The position numbers and the translations under genes were made by a program. DNA of 64,000 nucleotides, taken from NCBI RefSeq assembly GCF_029212375.1, contig NZ_JARGNU010000012.1, forward strand, positions 23,688 through 87,687, in the 5' to 3' direction. Shown here piece by piece: positions 17,400 through 27,178 of this stretch (position 1 is the stretch's first letter; the number at the start of each line of letters is the position of its first letter). This DNA comes from Zhongshania sp. Its GTDB lineage: Bacteria > Pseudomonadota > Gammaproteobacteria > Pseudomonadales > Spongiibacteraceae. A model generated the notes under the pieces. That model worked only from the letters and a program-made list of their open reading frames with translations, was not told the origin of the DNA and ran no database searches.

Positions 17400-18560
17400 T
17401 CAGCGCAAGCTAGCAAAGAATTTGCGGATATCTTGGGTGAGCTGCTCGGGTTCTTCCATTGCGGCAAAGTGGCCGCCGCTTGGCATTTCTGAGTAGTGCT
17501 GCAAATTATAGTAGTGCTCTATCCACGCTTTGGGTTGGCCGAGCACTTCCTCTGGGAAGATGGCTAAGCCGACGGGGGTTTCTACCACTGGGCTGCGGTC
17601 GTGGGACGGCGTCCAGGGGCGGTGCACGGCTTCGTAGTAAAAGCGCGCCGAGGTGCCAAAGCTTTGAGTAAGCCAATACAGCATGACCGTGGTAATGAGA
17701 TCGTCTTTTGAAAAGCGGCTCTCTACGTTGCCGCCGCAGTCACTCCAGTCGCGACGCTTTTCTATAATCCACGAGCACAGGCCAACTGGCGAGTCGTTTA
17801 GTGCGTTAGCAAGGGTTTGCGGGCGGGTTGTTTGCAGGGCGAAGTAACCGCCGCCGTCGGCAAAAAACATCGCGTTTTTTTCGGCAATGCTTTGGTCTGC
17901 GGCAGTAAAGAAGCGCTCTTCAACAACGCCACCACTGAAGGTGTCTAGCGGTAGCATGGTGGTGAAGTGGGCGCCAATTAGGCGGTCGGCGTATTTGTGA
18001 CCGAGCTGGGCGGTGATAATCGCGCCCCAGTCGTGGCCGTGGGCGGCAAATTTGTCGTAGCCCAGCCCCGTCATTAACTTTACAAATATATCGGCGGCGC
18101 TGCTGAAGTTAATACCGGCGGTGGTCAGTGGCGTTGAAAAGCCGTAGCCGGGCAGTGAGGGAATCACCACGTCAAAGGCGTCGGCGGGGTCGCCGCCATA
18201 AGCGGCGGGGTCGGTTAGTGGGCCAATGAGTTTTTGGTAATCCCAAAAGGTCCAGGGCCAGCCGTGGCTTAAGAGCAGCGGGGTGGGCGAGGGGCCAACG
18301 CCTTTCTTGTGCAGAAAGTGAATGGGCATGCCGTCGATGTCGGCGCGAAAATGCTCAAACTGGTTCATGGTCGCTTCGTGTTCGCGCCAGTTGTAATCTG
18401 TGCGCCAGTAGTCGACTAGCTCTTTTAAATAAGCGGCATTGGTGCCGTATTCCCAGTTGTCATTGCTAAAGTCGTCGCAAAAGCGAGCGCTGTCTAAGCG
18501 CCTCTGTAAATCGTCGAGCTGACTTTTATTAATATCTATAACAAAGCGTTCAATGTTCAT
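17400..18560 (-). CDS. Epoxide hydrolase, EHN (microsomal-type) family
   Basis: The protein has 386 residues. The N-terminal EHN domain (about 1-110) is followed by an alpha/beta hydrolase. The HGWPW oxyanion motif is at 99-103, the nucleophile is D177 in HGHDWGA, and the C-terminal GGHFAAMEEPE supplies the catalytic histidine. The enzyme opens epoxides to diols by an Asp-ester intermediate. Its partner 39 bases upstream is an aldehyde dehydrogenase, so the pair may process oxidised lipids or aromatic/terpenoid aldehydes. The substrate is unknown. Confidence 0.9.
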   Translation of the reverse strand: MNIERFVIDINKSQLDDLQRRLDSARFCDDFSNDNWEYGTNAAYLKELVDYWRTDYNWREHEATMNQFEHFRADIDGMPIHFLHKKGVGPSPTPLLLSHGWPWTFWDYQKLIGPLTDPAAYGGDPADAFDVVIPSLPGYGFSTPLTTAGINFSSAADIFVKLMTGLGYDKFAAHGHDWGAIITAQLGHKYADRLIGAHFTTMLPLDTFSGGVVEERFFTAADQSIAEKNAMFFADGGGYFALQTTRPQTLANALNDSPVGLCSWIIEKRRDWSDCGGNVESRFSKDDLITTVMLYWLTQSFGTSARFYYEAVHRPWTPSHDRSPVVETPVGLAIFPEEVLGQPKAWIEHYYNLQHYSEMPSGGHFAAMEEPEQLTQDIRKFFASLR

Positions 18561-18599
18561 CGAGTAAATTTCCTTATTAATGCCAAAGCAGCGTCAGGT

Positions 18600-20051
18600 T
18601 TAGCCCATCATCTTTTCAAGCAAGGCCAGCATTTTGTCGGTGTGTGGCGCCTTGAAGAATGGCGTTAAGCTGAGTAATCCTTGCTTGTAATAGCCTTTGC
18701 CGTGGCTTAATTGACGGAAACCGTCAAAGCCGTGATAAGAACCCATGCCGCTGTGACCAACACCGCCGAGGGGCATGGTGTCTTGTAAAACGTGGGCGGC
18801 AATATCGTTTACGACCATGCCGCCGGAGGTGGTGTTGTGCTTTAGCAAATTTATTTCGGATGGGGATTTGCCAAAGTAATACAACGCCAAGGGCCGCTCG
18901 CCGGCATTGATGTGGCCAACGACGGTAGAGATGTCGGAGTAGGTTTTGATTGGCATGGCGGGGCCAAAAATTTCGTCGGTCATAATTTTGCAATCGTCGC
19001 TGGGGTCGATAACCAAGGTTGGTGCCAGCTTGTGGTGGTCGTGCAGTGCGTCTAAGCCAATGTCGTCAGACAGCGGAATAGTTTCAAAGCCTTTGCTCAT
19101 TGCCTCTTGAATGTAAGAGGCAATACGGGCGCGATGGCGGGCGTTGATGATCGAGCCGTAGTCGTCGTTGTTGGCAAGATGGCCAAAATTGTCGGACACA
19201 AAGTTTTTAGCGAGGCGAATAAACTCGGGCAGCACTTCTTTTTTAACAAAGGTGTAGTCGGGGGCCAAGCAAATTTGCCCCGCGTTCATGGTCTTAAAGG
19301 TGAAGATGCGTTCAACCGCAGCTTTTAAGTCGGCGCCCTCGCCAATAATAACGGGGCATTTGCCGCCTAGTTCTAATGTTAAAGGAACGAGGTTTTCGGC
19401 GGCGGCGCGCATTACGTGTTTGGCCACCGAGGGGGCGCCGGTGAACACGAGGTGGTCAAAAGCTTGCGAGGTAAACGCCGAGGCAACTTCGGGGCCGCCG
19501 TTGACCACGGTAATTTCTTCGGGGCTAAAAGACTCTGCGAATAATTCTGCCAATAATTCTGAGGTAGCCGGAGTTAGCTCAGAGGGCTTTATGATGGCGC
19601 GATTCCCCGCTGCAATAGCGTTGCCAAGCGGTGAAAACGTGAGCTGAATTGGGAAATTCCACGGTGCAACAATACCGACCACGCCCAGTGGCTGATAAAA
19701 AACATGGGCGTCGGCACCCAGTACATTCAGCGGGAATTTAGCGCCGCGCTTTTCTGGCTTCATCCATTTGGCGGTATTTTTGCGGCAGTATTTAAGGCTT
19801 TCGATGGGTACTAGTATGTCAAAAACCACGCTGTCGAAGTGGGAGCGCGCGCTGTAATCGGCTTTTAGGGTGGCGGCCAGCTTCTGCTTATTGGTGCGCA
19901 GCATGGCGATTAAGCGATCTAGGCGGTCGATCCGCGTTTTGGCGCTCGGGTAGCCTTCGGCAAGAAAACTGGCGCGCTGAAGATCAACGGCTTCTTTTAT
20001 ACTTTGAAAGTCTGAAACGGGGTTTTCGGCTAGGGGGGCAACGCTGTTCAT
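18600..20051 (-). CDS. Aldehyde dehydrogenase, coniferyl-aldehyde-dehydrogenase type
   Basis: The protein has 483 residues of the NAD(P) aldehyde dehydrogenase fold. The general base is E227 in LELGGK (226-231) and the catalytic cysteine is C261 in NAGQICLAPDY (256-266). The APDY ending of that motif and the C-terminal membrane-proximal tail are typical of the coniferyl-aldehyde/fatty-aldehyde dehydrogenase group (CalB-like). It oxidises aldehydes to acids. It shares an operon with the epoxide hydrolase and could take fatty or lignin-type aldehydes. Confidence 0.88.
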   Translation of the reverse strand: MNSVAPLAENPVSDFQSIKEAVDLQRASFLAEGYPSAKTRIDRLDRLIAMLRTNKQKLAATLKADYSARSHFDSVVFDILVPIESLKYCRKNTAKWMKPEKRGAKFPLNVLGADAHVFYQPLGVVGIVAPWNFPIQLTFSPLGNAIAAGNRAIIKPSELTPATSELLAELFAESFSPEEITVVNGGPEVASAFTSQAFDHLVFTGAPSVAKHVMRAAAENLVPLTLELGGKCPVIIGEGADLKAAVERIFTFKTMNAGQICLAPDYTFVKKEVLPEFIRLAKNFVSDNFGHLANNDDYGSIINARHRARIASYIQEAMSKGFETIPLSDDIGLDALHDHHKLAPTLVIDPSDDCKIMTDEIFGPAMPIKTYSDISTVVGHINAGERPLALYYFGKSPSEINLLKHNTTSGGMVVNDIAAHVLQDTMPLGGVGHSGMGSYHGFDGFRQLSHGKGYYKQGLLSLTPFFKAPHTDKMLALLEKMMG

Positions 20052-20306
20052 AGTATAAACCTCTGATCTGAGGGTGTGGTTATGGCTGCGATTATGTCCT
20101 TACGCTAGGTGTGGAAAAACCGCGGAATTGGGTGTTTTAAGCTGTTATTTTGACGGGATATTCCCGCAAATTAGCGTGAAACCAAGGCTGCAGCGGCGTG
20201 CTTGTGACGCTACTGGTCTGGGTTTCCGCGGACTTATCTTTTGATGGTGGCACTTAGTGACTTCTAAGTCAATAACGGCCAGTAGGGCCGCCGAACAGAA
20301 ATGCGG

Positions 20307-21329
20307 CTAGCGCTCGAGCTGCTTGCGAAATTGCAGTGGGGTGGCGCCGGTCCAGTTTTTAAAGGCGCGAATAAAGGCGCCGGGCTCGGTATAACCGGTT
20401 TTGTAGGCAATTTTTTCGATGCTGTCGCTACTACTGGCCAGATAGTGAATGGCGAGTTCGCGGCGCATGGTGCTGCGTATGGATTGAAAGCTGGTGCCCT
20501 CCTGCTTTAAACGGCGGCGCAGGGTGTCGGGGCTAAAGCCCAGCGCTGCGCTAGTGTCGCGCAGCGCTGTTTTGGCGGTGAGGTGGTCGGGCATTTCGCT
20601 AAGAATATGGCGTACTTGTAACGAGAACTGGCCGCTTTCACTCAAAGGCAAATACAAGTTTGCTGGGGCTTCTTTTAGGTAGCCCGCGAGCTTGGCTTCG
20701 TTTTGCACAATGGGTCGCTCTAGGTAGGCGCTGTCAAACTCAAGGGCGCTATAGGCTTGGCTTGTTAAAACGGGGGAACCGTAAAATAGGTAGTGGTGTT
20801 CATGAAAAGCGGGGCTGGGATAGTCAATACGCACCCCTTGCAAGGCAATGCGCTCATTTATTAACCAGTTACTAAAGCGGTGTACCACCATGAGTGCGGT
20901 GTCTATGGCAAAATCGTTTAGCACTGGCATATTGTCGCGGCGGCGAATTTGTAATTCGCAGCGGCGGCCCTGCACATTGAGCTGGTAGGCCAAGCTGTTT
21001 TCGAAGAGGTTGCTAAATTCAATGTAGCGCAGCAGCGCGTCGCCAAGGGTTTTGGCATGTACTACGTTAACGCATATCGCTCGGTAGGTACCTAAGCGCT
21101 GGGGTTTGGCGAGCAATCCATACTGTTCATCATTGAGGCGGTCACTGCTGAGGCGGCATAGCTTAATGAATTTTTGGATGGGGATACGGGTTTGTGGCGA
21201 TTCTAATAGCCGAGCATCTATACCGCATTTGCGCAGCAATGCGGGAATGTTCAGCCCTTTGTTTGTCGCGCCAGACAGGCTGCGGCCCACGGTGGCCATT
21301 GAGATACTGAGCGAGTCGAAATTATCCAT
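20307..21329 (-). CDS. AraC-family transcriptional regulator (OruR/PF12625 type)
   Basis: The protein has 340 residues. The N-terminal ~200 residues match the arabinose-binding-like PF12625 domain used by OruR/ArgR-type regulators. The C-terminal ~95 residues hold two helix-turn-helices (RDTSAALGFSPDTLRRRL and IEKIAYKTGYTEPGAFIRAF). It is divergent from the thiolase gene, 163 bases away, and 255 bases downstream of it on the same strand lies the aldehyde dehydrogenase. It may control either or both; lipid-pathway regulators of this class are common in related bacteria. Confidence 0.88.
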   Translation of the reverse strand: MDNFDSLSISMATVGRSLSGATNKGLNIPALLRKCGIDARLLESPQTRIPIQKFIKLCRLSSDRLNDEQYGLLAKPQRLGTYRAICVNVVHAKTLGDALLRYIEFSNLFENSLAYQLNVQGRRCELQIRRRDNMPVLNDFAIDTALMVVHRFSNWLINERIALQGVRIDYPSPAFHEHHYLFYGSPVLTSQAYSALEFDSAYLERPIVQNEAKLAGYLKEAPANLYLPLSESGQFSLQVRHILSEMPDHLTAKTALRDTSAALGFSPDTLRRRLKQEGTSFQSIRSTMRRELAIHYLASSSDSIEKIAYKTGYTEPGAFIRAFKNWTGATPLQFRKQLER

Positions 21330-21492
21330 ATAGCGTGATTATAGCTGACGACTTGCATTCAAATGTTAATTTTTGTGTCATTTTTTGGTCATTGTCTCGG
21401 TCAGTCCAATCTTTCACACTGTGGCCCCGAACCTAGGCTAAGTCAGTTTTGGCCAGAATTTGAATCTCTATAATGTAAATCCGAGGTACGCC

Positions 21493-22698
21493 GTGAGCAC
21501 AGCTGCATTTATATATGAAGCCATTCGTAGTCCCCGTAGTAAAGGTAAGACGGGCGGTACACTTAACGAAGTGAAGCCTGTGGCGTTGATCGCCGGCTTG
21601 CTGAAAGAAATCCAGCAGCGCAACGACCTTGATACCAGCCGGGTTGACGATGTGTTGCTAGGCTGCGTAACCCCAATTGCTCAGCAAGGCAGCAATATAG
21701 CCAAGGCCGCCGCCCAATTTGCGGGCTGGGATGAAACGGTTGCTGGGGTGCAGTTAGACCGTTTTTGCGCCTCTGGCTTAGAGGCCGTTAACACCGCAGC
21801 GCAAAAAATTGCCTCGGGTTGGGACGACTTGATTGTTGCTGGTGGCGTTGAGTCGATGTCGCGCGTGCAAATGGGCAGCAATGGCGGGGTGATGTTTTCT
21901 GATCCCGAGTTTATTTTTGGGCAGCGCTCTGTTCCCCAAGGCGTCGGCGCTGATTTGATCGCTACTCTGGCCGGCTGGGATCGTACCGCCGTCGACAGTT
22001 TTGCAGTGCAGTCGCAGCAGCGCGCGGCCTTTGCGAGAGACAATGGTTATTTTAAATCAGTCGTGCCAGTACGTGATGCCAGTGGTGCGGTGATTCTGGG
22101 CCAAGACGATTTTATTAAGCCCGATAGTACCCTTGAGTCCCTCGGCACCCTGCGGCCCTCATTTGCAGCGATGGGCAGTGCTGGTATGGATGATATGGCA
22201 TTGTCTAAATACACCTCGGTTGAGCAGATCAATCACGTACACACCGCAGCAAATTCCTCCGGTATTGTTGACGGTGCCAGCGCGGTACTTATTGGCAGCG
22301 AGGCAATTGGAAAAGAGTTGGGACTGGTACCCCGTGGCCGTATTGTCGCCACCGCAGTTACCTCAACAGATCCCGTTATCATGCTCACTGGCCCAGGCCC
22401 CGCAGCATTGAAATGCCTGAAAAAAGCCGGTTTAAACGTTAAAGATATCGACCTTTGGGAGATCAACGAGGCCTTCGCTTCTGTCGCGTTGCGCTTTATG
22501 GACGATCTTGGCATTGACGACAGCATTACCAATGTTAACGGTGGCTCAATTGCTATGGGACATCCACTAGGCGCCACCGGCGGTATGTTAGTTGGCACCG
22601 TTCTAGATGAACTTGAGCGCCGCAATTTAAAGCGCGGCTTGGTCGCCCTGTGTGTGGGCGGCGGTATGGGTATCGCCACTATCATCGAGCGGGTGTAA
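21493..22698 (+). CDS. Acetyl-CoA C-acyltransferase (thiolase)
   Basis: The protein has 401 residues from GTG 21493 (GAGG 7 bases upstream). The frame also opens at ATG 21460, but that adds a non-conserved 11-residue tail. The acylated cysteine is C92 in [12 protein letters not shown]. The second half has [18 protein letters not shown] with the catalytic histidine and CVGGGMG with the second cysteine. It cleaves 3-ketoacyl-CoA in beta-oxidation. A FadB-like gene follows 97 bases on, then an acyl-CoA ligase, giving a complete activation-to-cleavage set. Confidence 0.93.
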   Translation: MSTAAFIYEAIRSPRSKGKTGGTLNEVKPVALIAGLLKEIQQRNDLDTSRVDDVLLGCVTPIAQQGSNIAKAAAQFAGWDETVAGVQLDRFCASGLEAVNTAAQKIASGWDDLIVAGGVESMSRVQMGSNGGVMFSDPEFIFGQRSVPQGVGADLIATLAGWDRTAVDSFAVQSQQRAAFARDNGYFKSVVPVRDASGAVILGQDDFIKPDSTLESLGTLRPSFAAMGSAGMDDMALSKYTSVEQINHVHTAANSSGIVDGASAVLIGSEAIGKELGLVPRGRIVATAVTSTDPVIMLTGPGPAALKCLKKAGLNVKDIDLWEINEAFASVALRFMDDLGIDDSITNVNGGSIAMGHPLGATGGMLVGTVLDELERRNLKRGLVALCVGGGMGIATIIERV

Positions 22699-22795
22699 AC
22701 CGCGAGTAGCAGACGGCAGTAATCTCGGCATCGCACAAGGCAATTTCGCGGCGGTGCCGCTCTGACGAACAGCAGACAAAATTCAGGAAAGCACA

Positions 22796-24952
22796 ATGAC
22801 AACATCATTTCTCTATGAAAAAGACAGCGACAATATCGTAACCGTCACTATGGATATGCGCGGCAGTGTAAACGCGATTAACGATGAGTTTATCGACGGT
22901 TTGCGCAGCTCGCTCGAGAAATTAGCGGGCGAGGCAGATTTGGCGGGGGTGGTTATTACTTCTGCTAAGAAAACTTTTGTTGCTGGCGGTGATCTCAACG
23001 ACTTGGTCGCGGCCCAGCCCGGTGAAGAGCATGGTGTATTTGTGCGCACCGAAGAGATTAAGGCATTATTTCGCGGCATAGAAAAACTGCCGGTTCCGGT
23101 TGTTGCCGCCATTAATGGCGCGGCGCTGGGTGGCGGTTTAGAATTGTGTTTGGCCTGTAACTACCGCATAGCTGTGGATTCCAAGGCGGTTATGGTTGGG
23201 CTGCCGGAAGTGGGCTTGGGTCTGTTGCCAGGCGGCGGCGGCGTAGTGCGCCTGACTACATTGCTGGGTTTTGAAAAAGCCTTTCCGTTTTTGATTGAAG
23301 GTAAAAAATTGGGCGCGGCGCCCGCGGTTGCGGCCGGCTTGATTCACGAAACGGTGGCGGACCAAGAAGCCTTGCTGCCCCGCGCTAAGGCGTGGATTCT
23401 TGAGCAGCGCGGCAATGAGTTAGCAGCTGTTCAGCCTTGGGATGTGCGCGGCTTTAAAATACCAGGTGGCGGCGAAGAGCAGCCAAGTATTCGCCAGGCA
23501 ATCGTATTTTATGCCGCTGGTCTGCGTAAAAAGACGCGGGGCTTGTTACCTGCGCCAGAAATGATACTGGATATTATGGTCGAAACCCTGCGCGTAGATC
23601 TCGATACCGCGCTGCGTATCGAGAGCCGGCAGTTTGCTCAGCTGGTAACCACGCCAGAAGCGAAGAACATGATTAACGCCTTCTTCTTCCAAATGAATCA
23701 GGTGGCTGGCGGCCAAAGCCGACCCAAAGGGTTTGAGCAAAGCACCGTCTCGCGCCTAGGTATACTGGGTGGCGGTATGATGGGCCAAGGTATTGCCATG
23801 TCGGCGGCTATGGTCGGCATTAGCGTTGTTATTAAAGACGTAACCATGGAGTCTGCAGAAAAAGCCAAGGCTTATTCTGAAAAAGGTCTGGCTAAGCTGA
23901 TTCAAAAAGGTCGGATGACTGAGGCTGCCGCCCAAGATGTATTGGCGCGCATCAAACCAAGTATTAGCAATGACGATTTGCAGGGCTGCGATTTTATTAT
24001 TGAAGCCGTTTTTGAAAACGTCGAACTCAAGCACTCGCTGACCAAATCGACGGAGTCCTGCTTGGCAGAGGGCGGCGTGTGGGCATCTAATACATCTACG
24101 CTGCCAATTACGTCTTTGTCTGGCGCCAGCTCAAACCCTAGCAATTTTATTGGAATGCATTTCTTCTCGCCGGTAGACAGAATGCCGTTAGTGGAAATTA
24201 TCTGCGGTGCAGAAACCAGCGAAGAAACCCTTGCTAAGGCCTTCGATCTGGCTCGCCAGCTGAAAAAGACTCCCATCGTAGTTAACGATTCACCTGGTTT
24301 CTATACTTCTCGAACTATTGGTACGCCAATACAAGAAGCGGCTCAGTTAATTGCCGAAGGTATTAATGCAGTGCGCGTGGAGTCGGTAGGTAAATCAGTG
24401 GGTTGGCCAGTTGGCCCCTTAGCGCTGCAAGATGAAGTTAGCCAAAAGTTGTCTTTAGATATTATTGATGCTCAAATCAGTATGGGCTTGAGCAAAGCTG
24501 AAGATGATCCGACGCCACAGGGAACTGCGCTGATGCGCTGCCTGTTAACCGAGCATAAGCGCGGAGGTCGGGTTCATGGCGGCGGTTATTACGAATACAC
24601 TGAAGCCGGCAAGCATATTTGGCCTGGTTTACGGGAAATGTATTTTAATGCCGAGGTTGATGGCGAGGTAAATGATCAAGATATTCGTGATCGTCTGCTG
24701 TTCCGTCCAGTGATTGAGAGTTTGGTATGCCTAGAAACCGGTGTATTACGCACCGTAGCCGACGGCAATATTGGCTCGATTATGGGGATCGGTGCACCGG
24801 CGTGGACAGGCGGCTATCTGCAGTTTATTAATACCTATGGCGTGCAGCGTTTTGTAGATCGCTGCCGCGAGTTAGAAGCTAAATACGGTAAGCGTTTTGC
24901 GCCGCCAGCTATTGTGATTGATAAGGCCGCTGCTGGTGAGCTGTTCCAGTAA
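22796..24952 (+). CDS. 3-hydroxyacyl-CoA dehydrogenase / enoyl-CoA hydratase (FadB/FadJ-like)
   Basis: This is a 718-residue multifunctional enzyme. The hydratase domain (about 1-200) has the two acids E116 in GGGLELCLA and E138 in GLPEVGLGLLPGGGG. The dehydrogenase domain (from about 320) has the NAD loop GGGMMGQG at 325-332 and the catalytic histidine in IGMHFFSPVDRMP. It hydrates enoyl-CoA and oxidises the hydroxyacyl-CoA. It probably works with the thiolase just upstream as a beta-oxidation complex. Confidence 0.93.
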   Translation: MTTSFLYEKDSDNIVTVTMDMRGSVNAINDEFIDGLRSSLEKLAGEADLAGVVITSAKKTFVAGGDLNDLVAAQPGEEHGVFVRTEEIKALFRGIEKLPVPVVAAINGAALGGGLELCLACNYRIAVDSKAVMVGLPEVGLGLLPGGGGVVRLTTLLGFEKAFPFLIEGKKLGAAPAVAAGLIHETVADQEALLPRAKAWILEQRGNELAAVQPWDVRGFKIPGGGEEQPSIRQAIVFYAAGLRKKTRGLLPAPEMILDIMVETLRVDLDTALRIESRQFAQLVTTPEAKNMINAFFFQMNQVAGGQSRPKGFEQSTVSRLGILGGGMMGQGIAMSAAMVGISVVIKDVTMESAEKAKAYSEKGLAKLIQKGRMTEAAAQDVLARIKPSISNDDLQGCDFIIEAVFENVELKHSLTKSTESCLAEGGVWASNTSTLPITSLSGASSNPSNFIGMHFFSPVDRMPLVEIICGAETSEETLAKAFDLARQLKKTPIVVNDSPGFYTSRTIGTPIQEAAQLIAEGINAVRVESVGKSVGWPVGPLALQDEVSQKLSLDIIDAQISMGLSKAEDDPTPQGTALMRCLLTEHKRGGRVHGGGYYEYTEAGKHIWPGLREMYFNAEVDGEVNDQDIRDRLLFRPVIESLVCLETGVLRTVADGNIGSIMGIGAPAWTGGYLQFINTYGVQRFVDRCRELEAKYGKRFAPPAIVIDKAAAGELFQ

Positions 24953-25018
24953 GGCGGATGCTATCCCGGGCAGTCAGCCCGGGATATTCAACAATAAAGA
25001 TTTGCCGGAGTATGAGCG

Positions 25019-26650
25019 ATGAGTAATACGATAAAGACACCATTGGAAATGTTTTACCACTGGGAGTCGGTGGCTGCAGAGCAAGTGTTTCTGCGTCAGC
25101 CTAAAGACTTGCAGTGGACCGAATTTACTTGGGGGCAGGTAGCTGATCGCGCGCGTCGCTTAGCGAGCTATATTTCTGCGCAAGGCTATGAGCCCGGCAG
25201 CCGTATCGCGGTATTTGCAAAAAACTGTGCCGACTGGGTAGTTGTAGATTTTGCAATTATGCTGAGTGGTCACGTTAGCGTGCCTTTGTACCCAGGTCAG
25301 GATGCACCGTCTTCACGTTATATTTTAGAGCACAGCGAAAGTCAGATGATTTTCCTGGGCCAGTTTGATATTGCCGGCCAAGCAGATGAGGTTTTGCCCG
25401 CGGGTATGAAGCGCGTGGCGATACACGGCTGTAGCTGTGAAACGGAAGCAAATCTAGACGCTATTGTGGCTGCTCACCCGCCGATGGCTGAGTCACCAGT
25501 GCCAGACACTGAAGCGCTAATGACAATACTTTACACCTCGGGCACCACTGGTAATCCGAAGGGTGTAATGCATGTGCACGGCACGCCAGGACGGGTTTTA
25601 CCGCGTATGCACAAAGATTGGAATGTGGGTTTGGGTAAAGAGCGCGAGCGCTTCATGTCTTATTTGCCACTGTCTCACGCTGCTGAGCGCGCCATTGTTG
25701 AAATGAATGCACTGTACTGTAATGGCGTGGTGTCTTTCTCTGAGGGGCTAGAAACCTTTGCCGCCGAATTGCGCGATGTTGAGCCAACTTTCTTCTTCTC
25801 TGTGCCGCGCCTGTGGGTAAAATTTAAAGCTGCTATTGACGCGAAGATTCCGCCAGAAGCGCAGGCAGGGTTTGGCGAAGCTGAAAAGGAGCAGATCAGA
25901 AAACAGCTGGGTTTAAATCAAGCGCGTATGGTCTTAACGGGTTCAGCACCTTGCCCACGCGATGTGCAAAATTGGTTTATCAATCTTGGCGTGGTACTGC
26001 GCGAAGGGTATTCCATGACCGAAAATTTCTGTGACGGTACTTTTTGGCTGTCTGACGAGCGGCCCCAAGCCGGTTGTGTCGGGGTGCCTTTAACTGGCGT
26101 TGAAATAAAAATTACCGACGATGAAGAAGTATGCTTTAAAAGTAATGGCTTGATGGTTGGCTATTACAAAAGCCCAGAAAAAACTGCCGAAGCGCTTATC
26201 GATGGCTGGTATCACACCGGCGATACTGGCAAGCTCGACGAAAACGGCAATCTGTGGATTACCGGCCGTATCAGCGAAGTGTTTAAAACCACCAAGGGCA
26301 AATTTATTCAGCCGATTAAACTCGAAGACGATTTCGGCTCTTTAGTTGAGCTTGAGCAAGTTTGCGTTTGTGGTCATGGTTTGGATCAGCCGCTGTTATT
26401 GGCGACCTTGTCTGAGCTTGGTAAAGGCTTGTCTGCGGATGAGCTCACTGCAAGCCTTAGCGCTTCGCTGGCGAAAATAAATGCCAAGCTAGCCGCTTAT
26501 GAGCGGGTCAATCACGTTGTGATTACACCGGAGTGGACAATTATGAATGGTCTGCTCACACCTACCTTGAAGCTTAAGCGCAAAAGCATTATTGCGCATT
26601 TTAAAGATCAGATTGAAGCTAAGCATACTGACACTGTGGTGTTTATGTAG
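25019..26650 (+). CDS. AMP-binding acyl-CoA synthetase (long-chain type)
   Basis: This is a 543-residue ANL-superfamily ligase. The phosphate-binding loop YTSGTTGNPKG is at 172-182, the GYSMTE motif near 325-330 and the DGWYHTGD motif near 395-405. It activates a carboxylic acid with ATP to the acyl-AMP and then the CoA ester. The C-terminal part is like bacterial and eukaryotic long-chain ligases. It is the third gene of the thiolase-FadB-ligase operon and ends at a strong terminator. The chain length of its substrate is not evident. Confidence 0.9.
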   Translation: MSNTIKTPLEMFYHWESVAAEQVFLRQPKDLQWTEFTWGQVADRARRLASYISAQGYEPGSRIAVFAKNCADWVVVDFAIMLSGHVSVPLYPGQDAPSSRYILEHSESQMIFLGQFDIAGQADEVLPAGMKRVAIHGCSCETEANLDAIVAAHPPMAESPVPDTEALMTILYTSGTTGNPKGVMHVHGTPGRVLPRMHKDWNVGLGKERERFMSYLPLSHAAERAIVEMNALYCNGVVSFSEGLETFAAELRDVEPTFFFSVPRLWVKFKAAIDAKIPPEAQAGFGEAEKEQIRKQLGLNQARMVLTGSAPCPRDVQNWFINLGVVLREGYSMTENFCDGTFWLSDERPQAGCVGVPLTGVEIKITDDEEVCFKSNGLMVGYYKSPEKTAEALIDGWYHTGDTGKLDENGNLWITGRISEVFKTTKGKFIQPIKLEDDFGSLVELEQVCVCGHGLDQPLLLATLSELGKGLSADELTASLSASLAKINAKLAAYERVNHVVITPEWTIMNGLLTPTLKLKRKSIIAHFKDQIEAKHTDTVVFM

Positions 26651-26680
26651 GCTCGATCTAGCTAGCCGCTAGTCGGCTTA

Positions 26681-26720
26681 AAGCAATAAAAAAGCGCCTT
26701 TCGGCGCTTTTTTATTGCTT
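26681..26720. terminator. Bidirectional terminator between convergent genes
   Basis: Bases 26681-26698 (AAGCAATAAAAAAGCGCC) pair perfectly with 26703-26720 over 18 bp around a 4-base loop. A and T runs flank the GCGCC core on both sides, so it can end the ligase transcript and the minus-strand GFA transcript. Confidence 0.92.
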
Positions 26721-26738
26721 GTGCTATTGGTGCTGGGC

Positions 26739-27158
26739 TTATGCGAGCGGGGGGTTACCTGGTAATTGCACCAAACCGTCGTCTAGCTTCAGCCAAGACA
26801 ATTTAGACGCGCACCACATATGGCCTTGCAGCGTGGCAAGGTTGGGGTCTTCTAAGGTGCCCACTTTAATAAATAACATCTCGGGCATTTCGGCTAGCAT
26901 GGAATACAGTGGCGTGCCGCAGTTGCCACAGAAGTGGCGCTTTACTGTGAGTCCGGCCTCACCTTTAACGGTGTAGACTTTGCTTGGACCGGTCATTGCG
27001 CAGTTAGCGGCGGGAAAGAAAGCAACCGTTGCAAAGGCGCTGCCAGAGGCGTACTGGCAGTCGCGGCAATGGCAGGCCATTACGCTGGCTGGCTCGCCTT
27101 CGCAGCTGTAGGTAAAATCACCGCAGGCACACTGGCCCTTATATTTGATGTCGCTCAT
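26739..27158 (-). CDS. GFA-family zinc protein (glutathione-dependent formaldehyde-activating enzyme-like)
   Basis: The protein has 139 residues. Zinc-ligand cysteines are visible: C10 and C12 (CACGDF), C29/C31/C34 (CHCRDCQ), and C76/C79 (CGNCG). This matches the GFA fold, also used by centromere-V-like and other CENP-V/GFA proteins of unknown role. The name does not prove activity on S-hydroxymethylglutathione. It starts 20 bases after the TetR gene and is the last gene of the minus-strand SDR-hydratase-TetR operon. Confidence 0.88.
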   Translation of the reverse strand: MSDIKYKGQCACGDFTYSCEGEPASVMACHCRDCQYASGSAFATVAFFPAANCAMTGPSKVYTVKGEAGLTVKRHFCGNCGTPLYSMLAEMPEMLFIKVGTLEDPNLATLQGHMWCASKLSWLKLDDGLVQLPGNPPLA

Positions 27159-27178
27159 GCCATTCTCCGGAAGGTCTG